Shown here piece by piece: positions 54,787 to 62,873 of a stretch of 64,000 nt of DNA (its first letter is position 1; each line of letters opens with the position of its first letter). Source of the DNA: CALHVX01 sp038757945 (GTDB taxonomy: Bacteria > Pseudomonadota > Gammaproteobacteria > Pseudomonadales > Azotimanducaceae). The stretch lies in assembly GCA_038757945.1 (NCBI GenBank), contig JBCDGJ010000001.1, forward strand, positions 43,151 to 107,150, written 5' to 3'. Made by a program: the position numbers and the translations under genes. The notes under the pieces were generated by a model. The model searched no databases. It was not told the DNA's origin and worked only from the letters and a program-made list of their open reading frames with translations.

Positions 54787-55291
54787 GGACCTCATGGTAG
54801 GCCATTGCGCCTACGACGAGCGCCGCTACTCATAACTCTGTGGGAGGCTCAGCGCCCCGCGGCATCCCGCACGGTTGATCGAGCGCCTGCGGCTCGGCTG
54901 CAGCGGGTGTGGTGAGAGGATTGGGATGCTCAGCTGCTGACCTGGCCCGATCAGGTCCCACCGCACGGAGGTGGGTGATTGGCTGGAGGTGGCTGGGAAA
55001 GGCTTCTGACAAGTTGCCGGGTCTACGGCAACTCTGTGATTATTTCCGGCCACGGTCGTTCACCGACGGGTGCGATCTGTGCTGTTACCGTAGTTTTTAT
55101 TGCGAGCGGCGGGGCGGTACCTGATGGCTGACTGTGGTCTGGGTTGCGGACCTGGCTACAGACCTCCGCTAGCCTATGGCTGGCACTGGTGGACGCAAGT
55201 TGTCACACTCACCGCCTTTCGCGGTCCAACCCCCAACGGCAACGCCAGAACGATGGCGGCGCGGCCAGAACTGACAGGAGCAACGCGCTAA
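54787..55291. other. 505-bp intergenic region before the desaturase
   Basis: It lies between the divergent DUF3667-like gene and the desaturase gene. No credible protein or RNA gene was found. It contains an inverted repeat CCCACC/GGTGGG (54957-54962 with 54970-54975) and an 8-bp hairpin at 55012-55033. A TTGTCA at 55200 is the best -35-like hexamer, without a matching -10. AGGAG about 12 nt before the GTG supports the desaturase start. Confidence 0.6.
55012..55033. repeat. 8-bp hairpin in the desaturase upstream region
   Basis: AGTTGCCG at 55012-55019 and CGGCAACT at 55026-55033 form a perfect stem with loop GGTCTA. The downstream CTGTGATTATTT is moderately T-rich, so it could be an intrinsic terminator on the plus strand or a regulatory site. 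Confidence 0.45.
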
Positions 55292-56500
55292 GTGACCTTT
55301 TCCGATCAGATACTGCACTGGATGAGCAACGGGCTGGTTTCCGCGAGCGCGCTGCAGATGGTGATCTTCACGTTGGTAATGACGCACATTACCATCGTCA
55401 CCGTGACGGTCTTTCTGCACCGCAGCCAGGCCCATCGGGCGCTGGACCTGCACCCGGTGCTGTCGCACTTCTTCCGCTTCTGGAACTGGCTGACCACCGG
55501 CATGGTGACCGGCGAGTGGGTCGCCGTGCATCGCAAACATCACGCGTTCTGCGAAACGGATGACGATCCACACAGCCCGGTGGTGCAGGGGCTGAACAAG
55601 ATTTTCTGGGAGGGTGCTGAAGCCTACCGCGATGCGACAACCCCGGAGACGGTCAAGCGCTTCGGTGCGGGTACGCCGGACGACTGGGTCGAGAACCACG
55701 TGTACAAACCGCTGAAGTGGTGGGGTATCGCGCTCATGGCGGCCATCGACATCGCGCTGTTCGGCGTGATCGGCCTGACGATCTGGGCGGTGCAGATGCT
55801 CTGGATTCCCGTCTTTGCGGCGGGCGTCATCAACGGCGTTGCACACTACTGGGGCTACCGCAACTACGAGTGTGGCGACGCGGCGACCAACATCTCGCCC
55901 TGGGGCATCATCATTGGTGGCGAAGAGCTGCACAACAATCATCACACCTATCCGAACTCGGCGAAGCTGTCGCAGAAGCCCTGGGAGTTCGACATCGGCT
56001 GGTTCTGGATCCGGCTCTTCGAAGTCCTCGGGCTTGCGAAGGTGCGCAGCGTCGGCCCCGTAACCGCCCGCGAACCGAGCAAGGTGACGCTCGACACCGA
56101 TGCCGTTGCCGCACTGATCAACGACCGCTTCCGGGTCATGGCGCACTTCTCCGAGCGGGTGGTTCGTCCGTCCGTCGATGCCCACACCGAACAGGCCGCG
56201 GGTGCGGATCGTCGGCTGCTGCGCCGCGCGCGCAAGCTGCTGGTCCGTGAGGACAGCCTGGTGGACGCGCGCGGACGCCAGCGGCTCCATCAGATTCTCG
56301 AATCCGCACCGGACCTGAAGGTCATCTACGACTTCCGTGTGCGGCTGCAGCAGCTCTGGGCACAGCGAGCACGCGGTGCCGAAGAGATGCTGGCCGATTT
56401 CAAACGCTGGTGTGCGGATGCGGAAGCAAGCGGTAACAAGGCGTTGGCCGACTTTGTGGCAGAGCTGAAAACCTATGCCCTCCCGAAGGCGTCAGCCTGA
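55292..56500 (+). CDS. Acyl-CoA/acyl-lipid fatty acid desaturase
   Basis: A 402-residue membrane di-iron desaturase. The three histidine boxes are HRSQAH (about 43-48), HRKHH (about 80-84) and HNNHH (about 212-216), in the order and spacing of delta-9 acyl-CoA-type enzymes. Hydrophobic pairs lie near 15-40 and 145-185. The last 130 residues form a charged helical extension of unknown role, longer than the catalytic core needs. It should introduce a double bond into saturated acyl chains. The start is GTG. The final codons (LPKASA) already lie inside the first unit of the 37-bp tandem repeat. Confidence 0.92.
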   Translation: MTFSDQILHWMSNGLVSASALQMVIFTLVMTHITIVTVTVFLHRSQAHRALDLHPVLSHFFRFWNWLTTGMVTGEWVAVHRKHHAFCETDDDPHSPVVQGLNKIFWEGAEAYRDATTPETVKRFGAGTPDDWVENHVYKPLKWWGIALMAAIDIALFGVIGLTIWAVQMLWIPVFAAGVINGVAHYWGYRNYECGDAATNISPWGIIIGGEELHNNHHTYPNSAKLSQKPWEFDIGWFWIRLFEVLGLAKVRSVGPVTAREPSKVTLDTDAVAALINDRFRVMAHFSERVVRPSVDAHTEQAAGADRRLLRRARKLLVREDSLVDARGRQRLHQILESAPDLKVIYDFRVRLQQLWAQRARGAEEMLADFKRWCADAEASGNKALADFVAELKTYALPKASA

Positions 56501-56622
56501 GGGAGAAGTAGGTAAAGAGGCGAAGGCGTCCGCCTGAGGGAGAACAAGGTAAAAAGCCGAAGGCGCAAGCCTGAGGGATTAGAAGGTAAAGAGCCTAGAG
56601 CGTCAGCCTGAAGGAAGCGGGC
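56484..56622. repeat. 37-bp tandem repeat, about 3.8 copies, at the desaturase 3-prime end
   Basis: Units start at 56484, 56521, 56558 and 56595, exactly 37 bp apart. The first three begin CGAAGGCG and share GCCTGAGGGA and AGGTAAA; the fourth is more diverged (CTAGAGCGTCAGCCTGAAGG). Each unit has a small AGGC/GCCT inverted repeat with a 4-nt loop, except the fourth, where it is weakened. The first unit spans the desaturase stop codon. Because 37 is not a multiple of three, it is not a protein repeat. The remaining sequence to 56765 shows no gene. Confidence 0.88.
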
Positions 56623-56765
56623 AGACGGCCCTGATCCCAAGCGTTTCCGAACAGCTGACAACGGCCGGCCATGGCCGGAGACCCTGCGCCGCCTGTCCAA
56701 AAGGACAGGTCTGCACCCCGGCGTTTCGGCGGCGACAGAATCCGCACAACCCCTATAGTACGGTC

Positions 56766-57413
56766 ATGATCAGACCTGACCAGACCGCATCCCAGCCGGC
56801 ACGAGTCCTTATTGCCGACGACCATCCGGTGGTTCGTGCCGGGATGGGTGCCATCATCGATGACGAGGCCGACCTGCACTGCGTTGCTCAGGCAACCGGC
56901 GTGGAGTCTGCTATCGAAGCCTGGCACAGCCAGCAGCCGGATCTCGGCATCTTCGATCTGCGTATGGCGGATGGCGACGCGATCAGTGCCATCACCCGCA
57001 TCCGCCGCGCTGACGGCGCTGCGAAGATCCTCGTGATCAGTTCCTACGACAGTGAGGAAGAGGTGTACCGGGTGATGAGGTCCGGTGCCCGTGGCTATCT
57101 GCTCAAGGATGACGAGCCAGAGGTCATTGTCGGCGCCGTTCGCGCTGTACTGGCCGGCAAGACCTATCTCGCGCCGCATCTTGCCGGAAAGCTTGCGACC
57201 CGCATCGGCGAAGACGAGCTGTCGCAACGGGAAACGCAGATCCTTCAGCTGGTCGCGGCCGGAAAAACCAACCCGGCGATTGCGAAGGCTCTGAACATCT
57301 CGACGTCGACGATCAAGTTTCACCTGAACAACGTCTACTCCAAGCTTGGTGTCAGCTCCCGGACTTCGGCAGTGGCAGCCGGCACCCGGCGCGGCATTAT
57401 CTCGATCAGCTGA
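56766..57413 (+). CDS. NarL/FixJ-type response regulator
   Basis: A 215-residue two-domain regulator. The receiver has the acidic pair in VLIADDHPVVRAG, the phosphorylation Asp in LGIFDLRMADGDA, the Thr/Ser-position segment VISSYDSEEEVY and the conserved Lys in GYLLKDDEPE. The LuxR-type helix-turn-helix is LSQRETQILQLVAAGKTNPA and STSTIKFHLNNVYSKLGVSS. It should be phosphorylated by the sensor kinase encoded convergently 42 bp away. The targets are unknown. Confidence 0.93.
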   Translation: MIRPDQTASQPARVLIADDHPVVRAGMGAIIDDEADLHCVAQATGVESAIEAWHSQQPDLGIFDLRMADGDAISAITRIRRADGAAKILVISSYDSEEEVYRVMRSGARGYLLKDDEPEVIVGAVRAVLAGKTYLAPHLAGKLATRIGEDELSQRETQILQLVAAGKTNPAIAKALNISTSTIKFHLNNVYSKLGVSSRTSAVAAGTRRGIISIS

Positions 57414-57455
57414 CGCCGACCAATGCCGCGTTCTGGGCGCTTCAGCTGGCCGGGG

Positions 57456-60400
57456 CTAGGGCGTCGCCGCAGGCTGCGGCGCGACACGCCAGCGGGCCGA
57501 AGACCAGAGCGGTGGTCGTGATACGCGCAGCGTGACGCGTGTACCGCGGGCCTGCCCGGCCTCCGGCCGGTTATCCTCGATCGTCAGCTGCGCGCCGATG
57601 GCGCGCGCGAGCTGCTGCATGTTGCCGAGGCCGAGCCCCGTCGGCTCTGTGGCGGCTCCCTGTTCGGCTGGTACTGCTGCGGGTGCGTGCGTTCCCTTGG
57701 CGGGGATGCCGACACCTTCGTCAACGACCGAGACCCGCAGCCGATCCGACAACCACTGGATCGCCACGTCCACCTGCGGTGACCGGGCGTGCTTCAACGC
57801 GTTCATCACCGCTTCGTTAACTATCCGCACGGCGAACCGCCGTTGCTGATCGGTCAGGCGAAACGGGTCGCCCTGCTGGTCAACGAGCACTGGGATGCCG
57901 TAAGCACTACCCGCGCAATCGGCGTGAAACCGTATCTGCTCTACCAGCGCTCGTGAGTCATCGGGCGGCGCCAACATGCGGATCGTAGCGCGAGCCGAGC
58001 TTGAGGAGCGCTCCAGCAGCCGAACGACTTCTTCTGTCTGGGCGTGCAGCTTTGGCTCGTCGAGCTTGCCGCGCAGGCGCCGGCTGATCATGAGCGCGCC
58101 CACCAGCTCCTGCAGATGCCGATCGTGGAGTTCCCGCGCGATGCGCTCACGCTCCGCCGCCACCAGGCGCGCCTCCACTGTGAGCTGCTGAACGCGAATG
58201 CGCACGATCGCTGCGACAGCGGCTGCGAGAGCCAGCACTCCGAGCACCCAGGCCCACCAGCTCTGCCACCAGGCCGGCGCTACAGCGATGGGCAGGGACC
58301 AGGCTGCGGAGGACCCGCGCTGGGGGCTGTCGTAACGTACCGTTAGTTTGTAGCGGCCCGGCTGCAGGCCTTCGTACAGCACCGGCTGCACGGCGGGCTG
58401 AGTGCGCTCCCGGGCGTCATACCCCTGAAGCTGAAAGACCAGCGCGGTGCTCTGCTCGATCCATGCGTCCGGCGATCCGAACTGAAGCTCGATACGGCGT
58501 TGCCCCGGCACCATCCTGAGACCTGCTGCAGTTCGGAGGTCGACCGGTGCATCGTCAACGGTAGCGCCGAGCAGCACTGGAGCGACGGGCGTCACCGGTT
58601 CGACCTGCCGGGGATCCAGAATGCTGACGCCCGTTTCTGCGCCAAGCAGAACTTGCCCGGTGGGCGCGACGGCAAGAGCGCCTTCGTTGACCGCGTCGAG
58701 GTGCAGGCCATCCACCTGATTGTAGAGCTGCCAGCGACGGTCTTCCGGCTCGTAGCGGAGCAGGCCACCCAGGGTGGCGAACCAGAGCCGCCCGTTGCGT
58801 TCATCTGCAACGATGGCGCGGGAGGCACGGGAGGCGCTTGCGTAGGGCAGGGCGAGCCGTTCCCAGTAGGTCAGCGCAACGTCTGTCACGAACACGCCGC
58901 TGTCATCGCCGACGTAGACGCGGTTCCCGAGTGCGGCCACGGCCGTTGCCGCCGAGCCCGGATACCCCTGCTCGCCGCTGTCGAACTGGGTAGCGCCCAC
59001 GACCGTCCGCCGGGCTGGGTCGATGACAAGAACCCCGGCCTCGCCGGCCACCAGGATGCGGCCATCGGGGCCCGGCGCGACGGTCCAGGGGCGCACCGAC
59101 GGGGTGAACACGGTTTCCGCGCCCTCCGGTGCAAGGATTGTTTCTGCACCTGAGTACAGGGTCAGTACCCTGCGGGACTCCGGATCTATCTCCGCCACGC
59201 CGGCGGCGCCGGCGATCCAGATCCGACGCTCGTGGGCCAGCACCGCATAGATCGGCGGCTCGCCCGGTCGGGCAGGACCCGCGTTGCGCCACCAGGTCAG
59301 GCGCTCGAGCGTGTCGCCGTTATCGACGTAGAGGCCCAGGGGCCCGCCGATCCAGGTCTGGCCAGCGGGCCCGACAATACCGGCATAGACGACCTGGCCG
59401 GCAAAGACCTCGGGCCGCCACACCGAGAACTGACGGCTGCCGGGTTCTGTTTCCCGAAACAGTCCGGCGCCGGTGGCGATCCAGAGGTGGCCGTCCGCCT
59501 CGAGCGTCGGGTAGGTAATCGTCCCTTTGAGTCCTGGCGCAACACGGTCGTCCGGAAGCAGCCGTTCGATACCCGCACCTGGCAGCCGTGCGCGCACGGA
59601 CCCATCGTTGCTGTTGGTGCCAACCCAGAGTTCTCCGGTCGGCTTGCTCCAGAGATAGGCGACTGCAGGAGTTCGTGCGGGCCCGTCGGCCGGGGTCAGG
59701 CGGCACGCCGACGCGGCCACGGCGCCGGGCACCCAGCGGCTCAGGCCACTGTCGCCGCCGAGCCACAGCCGCTCGCTATCGTCGAAGGCGAGGGCGCGCA
59801 CCGGACCACCGAACAGCCCGGGCAGCGAGCGGCTGTCAAAGACGCGCGCCGCCTCCGGTGTCTCCGGGTCGAACACGACGAGCCCGCGCCGAGTGCCCGC
59901 GTAGAGTTTCTTGTCAGGGCCGGCGACGACCTCCAGAAACGCATCCCTGAACAGATCGGGGAGTGCTGCCGTAGCCTGCGCATCGGTTGCGTAGTTGCCT
60001 TCGGCAGCAACAATCTCGAGACCCTGCGTCGTTGCCAGGTAACCGCGATCCGCATGGGTGGCAATGCCGTAGATCCGCGGCGCGGTGCGCGGATCCGCCT
60101 GCACTGGCCGCAGCAGGCGCAGCGCCTGCGTGTCGAAGGCGGCAAGCCCCAGGTTGGTACCGATTAACAGCACGTCGCCGTGGGCATGTAACGCGTACAC
60201 CTCCGGCTCCGGGCCGCCGTCGTCGCGCAACGGCAGTGCTTCGAACAGTCCGGTGGTCGGGTTCAACCGCGCCAGCCCGGCTGCGGTGCCTGCCCAGACC
60301 TGATCGTCGGGTGCGATCCACAGGGCTTCGACGTGTCCGGCGGGGAGCGCGGTGGGCTGATCCGGCTGTGGATACCAGGCGCTGACGCCCTGGCCATTGA

Positions 60401-60602
60401 TACGGAACAGCCCAACGTTGCCGCCGACCCAGGTGAAGCCCAGGCTATCGCGGGCGAAAGCGCGACCGGTAGCACGCTCCGGCGCTGATTGCGGCCAGAT
60501 TGGCTGCCAGGCGGGAAAGCAGCTTTCCTGGGCGCGAACGTGGCCGGCAAGTGAAACCAGGAGCAGCAACCAGACTACGGAACGAGCCAAAGGACCAGAC
60601 AT
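57456..60602 (-). CDS. Sensor histidine kinase with periplasmic propeller and Y_Y_Y domain
   Basis: A 1048-residue kinase. A signal peptide (RSVVWLLLLVSLAGHVRAQ) leads into a large periplasmic beta-propeller built of two-component-regulator propeller repeats (GNVGLFRINGQGVSAWYPQP, AGLARLNPTTGLFEALPL and similar). A Y_Y_Y-like domain follows (LVFQLQGYDARE, then YEGLQPGRYKLTVRY), then one membrane helix (WVLGVLALAAAVAAIVRI) and a cytoplasmic HisKA_3 module with His near 826 in IARELHDRHLQE. The ATPase domain shows NEAVMNALKHA, VVDEGVGIP and GLGLGNM. The start at 60602 puts the signal peptide at the N-terminus; the upstream extension is Gln-His repeat. It probably phosphorylates the facing NarL-type regulator. 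Confidence 0.9.
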   Translation of the reverse strand: MSGPLARSVVWLLLLVSLAGHVRAQESCFPAWQPIWPQSAPERATGRAFARDSLGFTWVGGNVGLFRINGQGVSAWYPQPDQPTALPAGHVEALWIAPDDQVWAGTAAGLARLNPTTGLFEALPLRDDGGPEPEVYALHAHGDVLLIGTNLGLAAFDTQALRLLRPVQADPRTAPRIYGIATHADRGYLATTQGLEIVAAEGNYATDAQATAALPDLFRDAFLEVVAGPDKKLYAGTRRGLVVFDPETPEAARVFDSRSLPGLFGGPVRALAFDDSERLWLGGDSGLSRWVPGAVAASACRLTPADGPARTPAVAYLWSKPTGELWVGTNSNDGSVRARLPGAGIERLLPDDRVAPGLKGTITYPTLEADGHLWIATGAGLFRETEPGSRQFSVWRPEVFAGQVVYAGIVGPAGQTWIGGPLGLYVDNGDTLERLTWWRNAGPARPGEPPIYAVLAHERRIWIAGAAGVAEIDPESRRVLTLYSGAETILAPEGAETVFTPSVRPWTVAPGPDGRILVAGEAGVLVIDPARRTVVGATQFDSGEQGYPGSAATAVAALGNRVYVGDDSGVFVTDVALTYWERLALPYASASRASRAIVADERNGRLWFATLGGLLRYEPEDRRWQLYNQVDGLHLDAVNEGALAVAPTGQVLLGAETGVSILDPRQVEPVTPVAPVLLGATVDDAPVDLRTAAGLRMVPGQRRIELQFGSPDAWIEQSTALVFQLQGYDARERTQPAVQPVLYEGLQPGRYKLTVRYDSPQRGSSAAWSLPIAVAPAWWQSWWAWVLGVLALAAAVAAIVRIRVQQLTVEARLVAAERERIARELHDRHLQELVGALMISRRLRGKLDEPKLHAQTEEVVRLLERSSSSARATIRMLAPPDDSRALVEQIRFHADCAGSAYGIPVLVDQQGDPFRLTDQQRRFAVRIVNEAVMNALKHARSPQVDVAIQWLSDRLRVSVVDEGVGIPAKGTHAPAAVPAEQGAATEPTGLGLGNMQQLARAIGAQLTIEDNRPEAGQARGTRVTLRVSRPPLWSSARWRVAPQPAATP

Positions 60603-60768
60603 CGACAGTTGGGGCCCGTGAGCATAGTCAAAGGCCGAGCGGGATTCGACCGGACGATGCTGATGCTGATGCTGGTGGATCACGGTTCAACTGCCGGCGC
60701 TGTCTCCCGATGCCAGGGCGTACAAGGGCGAACAACCTGCCGTTGGCGTTCGACCTCCGAGCGAACCC

Positions 60769-62082
60769 TCAGAATCGGAGTCGCAGGGTGAACTCCAGGA
60801 AGTTGATGTCCTCGGCGCTGCCGGTCTCTTCGAGGAACTGCTGCGGTGCGGCGTGGGTATAGAGCAGGCTCAGAAACACCGTATCGTTCGGCGTCCACTC
60901 GAGGCCGGCGGAGAGCGAGATGTTGACCAGGCGCTCGTCGCTGTCGGCCGGTGGACGCAGCAGGCGCGTGGGGTTCGCGTAGACACCATCTGCCGTTTCC
61001 GTGCGCCAGTAGACGTTCAGGTCCACAAACGCGCCCACGGACCGACGCGGCTGCACGCGCAGGTACTGATGTACGTTGAAGAAGTTGCTGGGCGCCAGCA
61101 GGGCGAGCTCTGAAAAGTAGCTGCCGCGGGCGAACAGGGCATCGAAGGTCCCGAGCTTGCCGTCGCCCGTTTGTCGATCGCCGGAGGAGACGTTGATGGA
61201 GAGCAGGTATTCGGGCTGCCAGGGCTGCTCCCGGAACCGGTAGCCCGTGTTGCCGGCCAGCGACCAGGCGGAGATGTCCGCACGGCCATGGTCGCCGAAC
61301 TGGTAGAAGGCCTCCCAGTTCCAGAACCAGGCCTCGGCCTCGCCGAAGTACCGCAGGCCGATGGAGTGCCGGTCCTGATCGGCGACCCCCTCAATCGTTG
61401 CACGATCCTCGAAGCGCGTACGCAGGTAGTAGGCGTCGAAGCGGCCCGGTAACGCCGCGGGGCCGCCGGTGGCGTAGATGCCGGCAAGCTCCGCGCCATC
61501 GTGGCTGTCGTCGTTGAAGACACCGTCCATGGTGACGCGAACCTCGCGCAGCAGCAGCGCGTCGAGGCGCCAGCTGACGCGGTTCAGCGTGCCGCGCACG
61601 CCATCCCAGGTGCGCTTCACGGCCGTTCCGGCGCGGCTTCCGATCAGCCGCTGCGAACCGAGCACCAGTTCCTGTCGTCCCACGCGCAGGCTGGCGCGTT
61701 CCGGCGTCCCGATGTCCAGAAAGGCTTCCTGCGCGTCCAGGACGTTTTCTTCGATCGGGCTGTCGGCGATTCCGTTCTGCACGGCGCTCAGCAGCGTGAG
61801 CCGGCCCCCGAGCCAGTCGTTCGCGCGGAAATCGCCAGTTACGCTCAGCCGTTGGGTCCAGAACCAGCCGTCATCTTCTGCGTCACCGTCGAACTCCGGG
61901 TTCGAAAGATAGGTGGCCCGCTCCCGGAGTTCCACGCTGAGCCCGAAGTGCGGCTCGCGTTCCGCCTGCCGCGCCTGCTCGATGACCTCGAACTGCTGTG
62001 GCGAGAGGTTTTCCGAGGCGCTCCAGGACACTGCGGGAAGCAGGCCCAGCACGCAGCAGCCGAGGTACAGCGATCGGATCAT
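60769..62082 (-). CDS. Outer-membrane porin of the alginate-export (AlgE-like) type
   Basis: A 437-residue protein with signal peptide MIRSLYLGCCVLGLLPAVSW and alternating beta strands ending in the aromatic FLEFTLRLRF, typical of an outer-membrane barrel. Inner segments such as LRVGRQELVLGSQRLIGSRA and TWDGVRGTLNRVSWRLDALL match the alginate_exp family, many of which export or import small anionic compounds rather than alginate. The ATG overlaps the upstream DoxX stop (ATGA). No alginate synthesis gene lies nearby. Confidence 0.85.
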   Translation of the reverse strand: MIRSLYLGCCVLGLLPAVSWSASENLSPQQFEVIEQARQAEREPHFGLSVELRERATYLSNPEFDGDAEDDGWFWTQRLSVTGDFRANDWLGGRLTLLSAVQNGIADSPIEENVLDAQEAFLDIGTPERASLRVGRQELVLGSQRLIGSRAGTAVKRTWDGVRGTLNRVSWRLDALLLREVRVTMDGVFNDDSHDGAELAGIYATGGPAALPGRFDAYYLRTRFEDRATIEGVADQDRHSIGLRYFGEAEAWFWNWEAFYQFGDHGRADISAWSLAGNTGYRFREQPWQPEYLLSINVSSGDRQTGDGKLGTFDALFARGSYFSELALLAPSNFFNVHQYLRVQPRRSVGAFVDLNVYWRTETADGVYANPTRLLRPPADSDERLVNISLSAGLEWTPNDTVFLSLLYTHAAPQQFLEETGSAEDINFLEFTLRLRF

Positions 62083-62480
62083 CGGCGCGGCCTGGGACCT
62101 GCAGCGGCGATCGCCAGCAGCCCGCCGACAATGGCCAGATGCTCGAAGAAGATGGTTGCCCGGTGCAGCCAGCCGGCGGCGCCGATAGACCAGCCGGTGT
62201 GCGCGAGCAGCGTTGCGGCCACGGTAAACGCCGCCAGGCCGCCAGCTGCCAGCCTTACCCTGATGCCGAGCGCGAGCAGGGTACCAAGGCCGAGCTGCAG
62301 GAGGATCGTTGCCGGCAGAGCAACTTCGGGAAGGCCAAGGCCCTGGACTTCGACGACGCCCCGTTCCCAGTGCCAGGCTTTGGTAGCGCCGCTGAACAGA
62401 AACACCAGTGCCAGCAGGATGCGACCCAGCGCGTAGCCCGTGCGCGTGCTGACCAGCCGGAGATCGTATGCGGTGCTCAC
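62079..62480 (-). CDS. DoxX family membrane protein
   Basis: A 133-residue protein with four hydrophobic segments (ALGRILLALVFLFSGATKAW, ALPATILLQLGLGTLLALGI, LAAGGLAAFTVAATLLAH and FEHLAIVGGLLAIAAAG). RILLALVFLFSGATK is the DoxX N-terminal motif. DoxX-like proteins are associated with quinone or thiol redox functions, but the role here is unknown. It starts with GTG overlapping the stop of the small XapX gene (GTGA) and overlaps the porin gene by ATGA. Confidence 0.85.
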   Translation of the reverse strand: MSTAYDLRLVSTRTGYALGRILLALVFLFSGATKAWHWERGVVEVQGLGLPEVALPATILLQLGLGTLLALGIRVRLAAGGLAAFTVAATLLAHTGWSIGAAGWLHRATIFFEHLAIVGGLLAIAAAGPRPRR

Positions 62481-62641
62481 CCGCCAAGGCTCCGTGCTGC
62501 AAAGTCGGTGACGATGAAGCCCGCTGACATGCAGACCACCAGCAATGCACCGACCAGCCGAGGCGGGGCCGGCAGCGGCAGGTCGAACCAGCGGCAGCCG
62601 GCGCCGATGGCGAGGCCGAGCGCGATGCCCAGGATTTCCAT
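62477..62641 (-). CDS. Small XapX domain protein (54 aa)
   Basis: A 54-residue protein: MEILGIALGLAIGAGCRWFD is one membrane helix, LPLPAPPRLVGALLVVCMSA a second one preceded by the conserved LPxPxPP motif, ending GFIVTDFAARSLGG. This is the XapX (DUF1427) family, whose function is not established. It is overlapped at its end by doxX (GTGA) and lies 4 bp behind a second XapX gene. The ATG is preceded by AGCCTGACGCA without a clear ribosome site. Confidence 0.83.
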   Translation of the reverse strand: MEILGIALGLAIGAGCRWFDLPLPAPPRLVGALLVVCMSAGFIVTDFAARSLGG

Positions 62642-62645
62642 TGCG

Positions 62646-62873
62646 TCAGGCTCCTTCCGTCGCTTGAGTACCTGTCGGGCCGGCGCAGTTTTTCTTCTGG
62701 GTCTGGGCGCGGTGCGGGTGCCACCGCTCGACCAGCAGGTAGCCGGTGGTCATGGCCACGACCAGCAGCGCACCGATGAAGACCGGCGGTGCGGGGAGTG
62801 GCAGGCCGGCCAGCCGGCAGACAGCGCCGATAGCGAAGGCGAGCAGAAAACCCGCGATGACTTTGCCGTTCAT
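62646..62873 (-). CDS. XapX domain protein (75 aa)
   Basis: A 75-residue paralog of the next gene: MNGKVIAGFLLAFAIGAVCR is the first helix and LPLPAPPVFIGALLVVAMTT the second, with the same LPLPAPP motif. A polar tail with His and Cys (HPHRAQTQKKNCAGP) follows. Its ATG overlaps the stop of the MFS gene (ATGA). The pair of XapX proteins could form a four-helix hetero-oligomer; this is inference. Confidence 0.83.
   Translation of the reverse strand: MNGKVIAGFLLAFAIGAVCRLAGLPLPAPPVFIGALLVVAMTTGYLLVERWHPHRAQTQKKNCAGPTGTQATEGA

Noticed and set aside
54895..54980. Possible thiamine-type riboswitch before the desaturase
   Set aside because: Only isolated short matches were seen, and the conserved core elements are missing or in the wrong order.
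55100..55291. Small reading frame of 63 codons before the desaturase
   Set aside because: Composition and lack of a ribosome site do not support it, and it runs up to the desaturase start without any recognised domain.
56484..56622. CRISPR array
   Set aside because: The 37-bp units are directly adjacent with no unique spacers, and no cas gene is present.
60603..60683. Gln-His-repeat N-terminal extension of the sensor kinase
   Set aside because: It would bury the signal peptide 27 residues inside the protein; the GATGCT triplicate at 60656-60673 explains the repeat.
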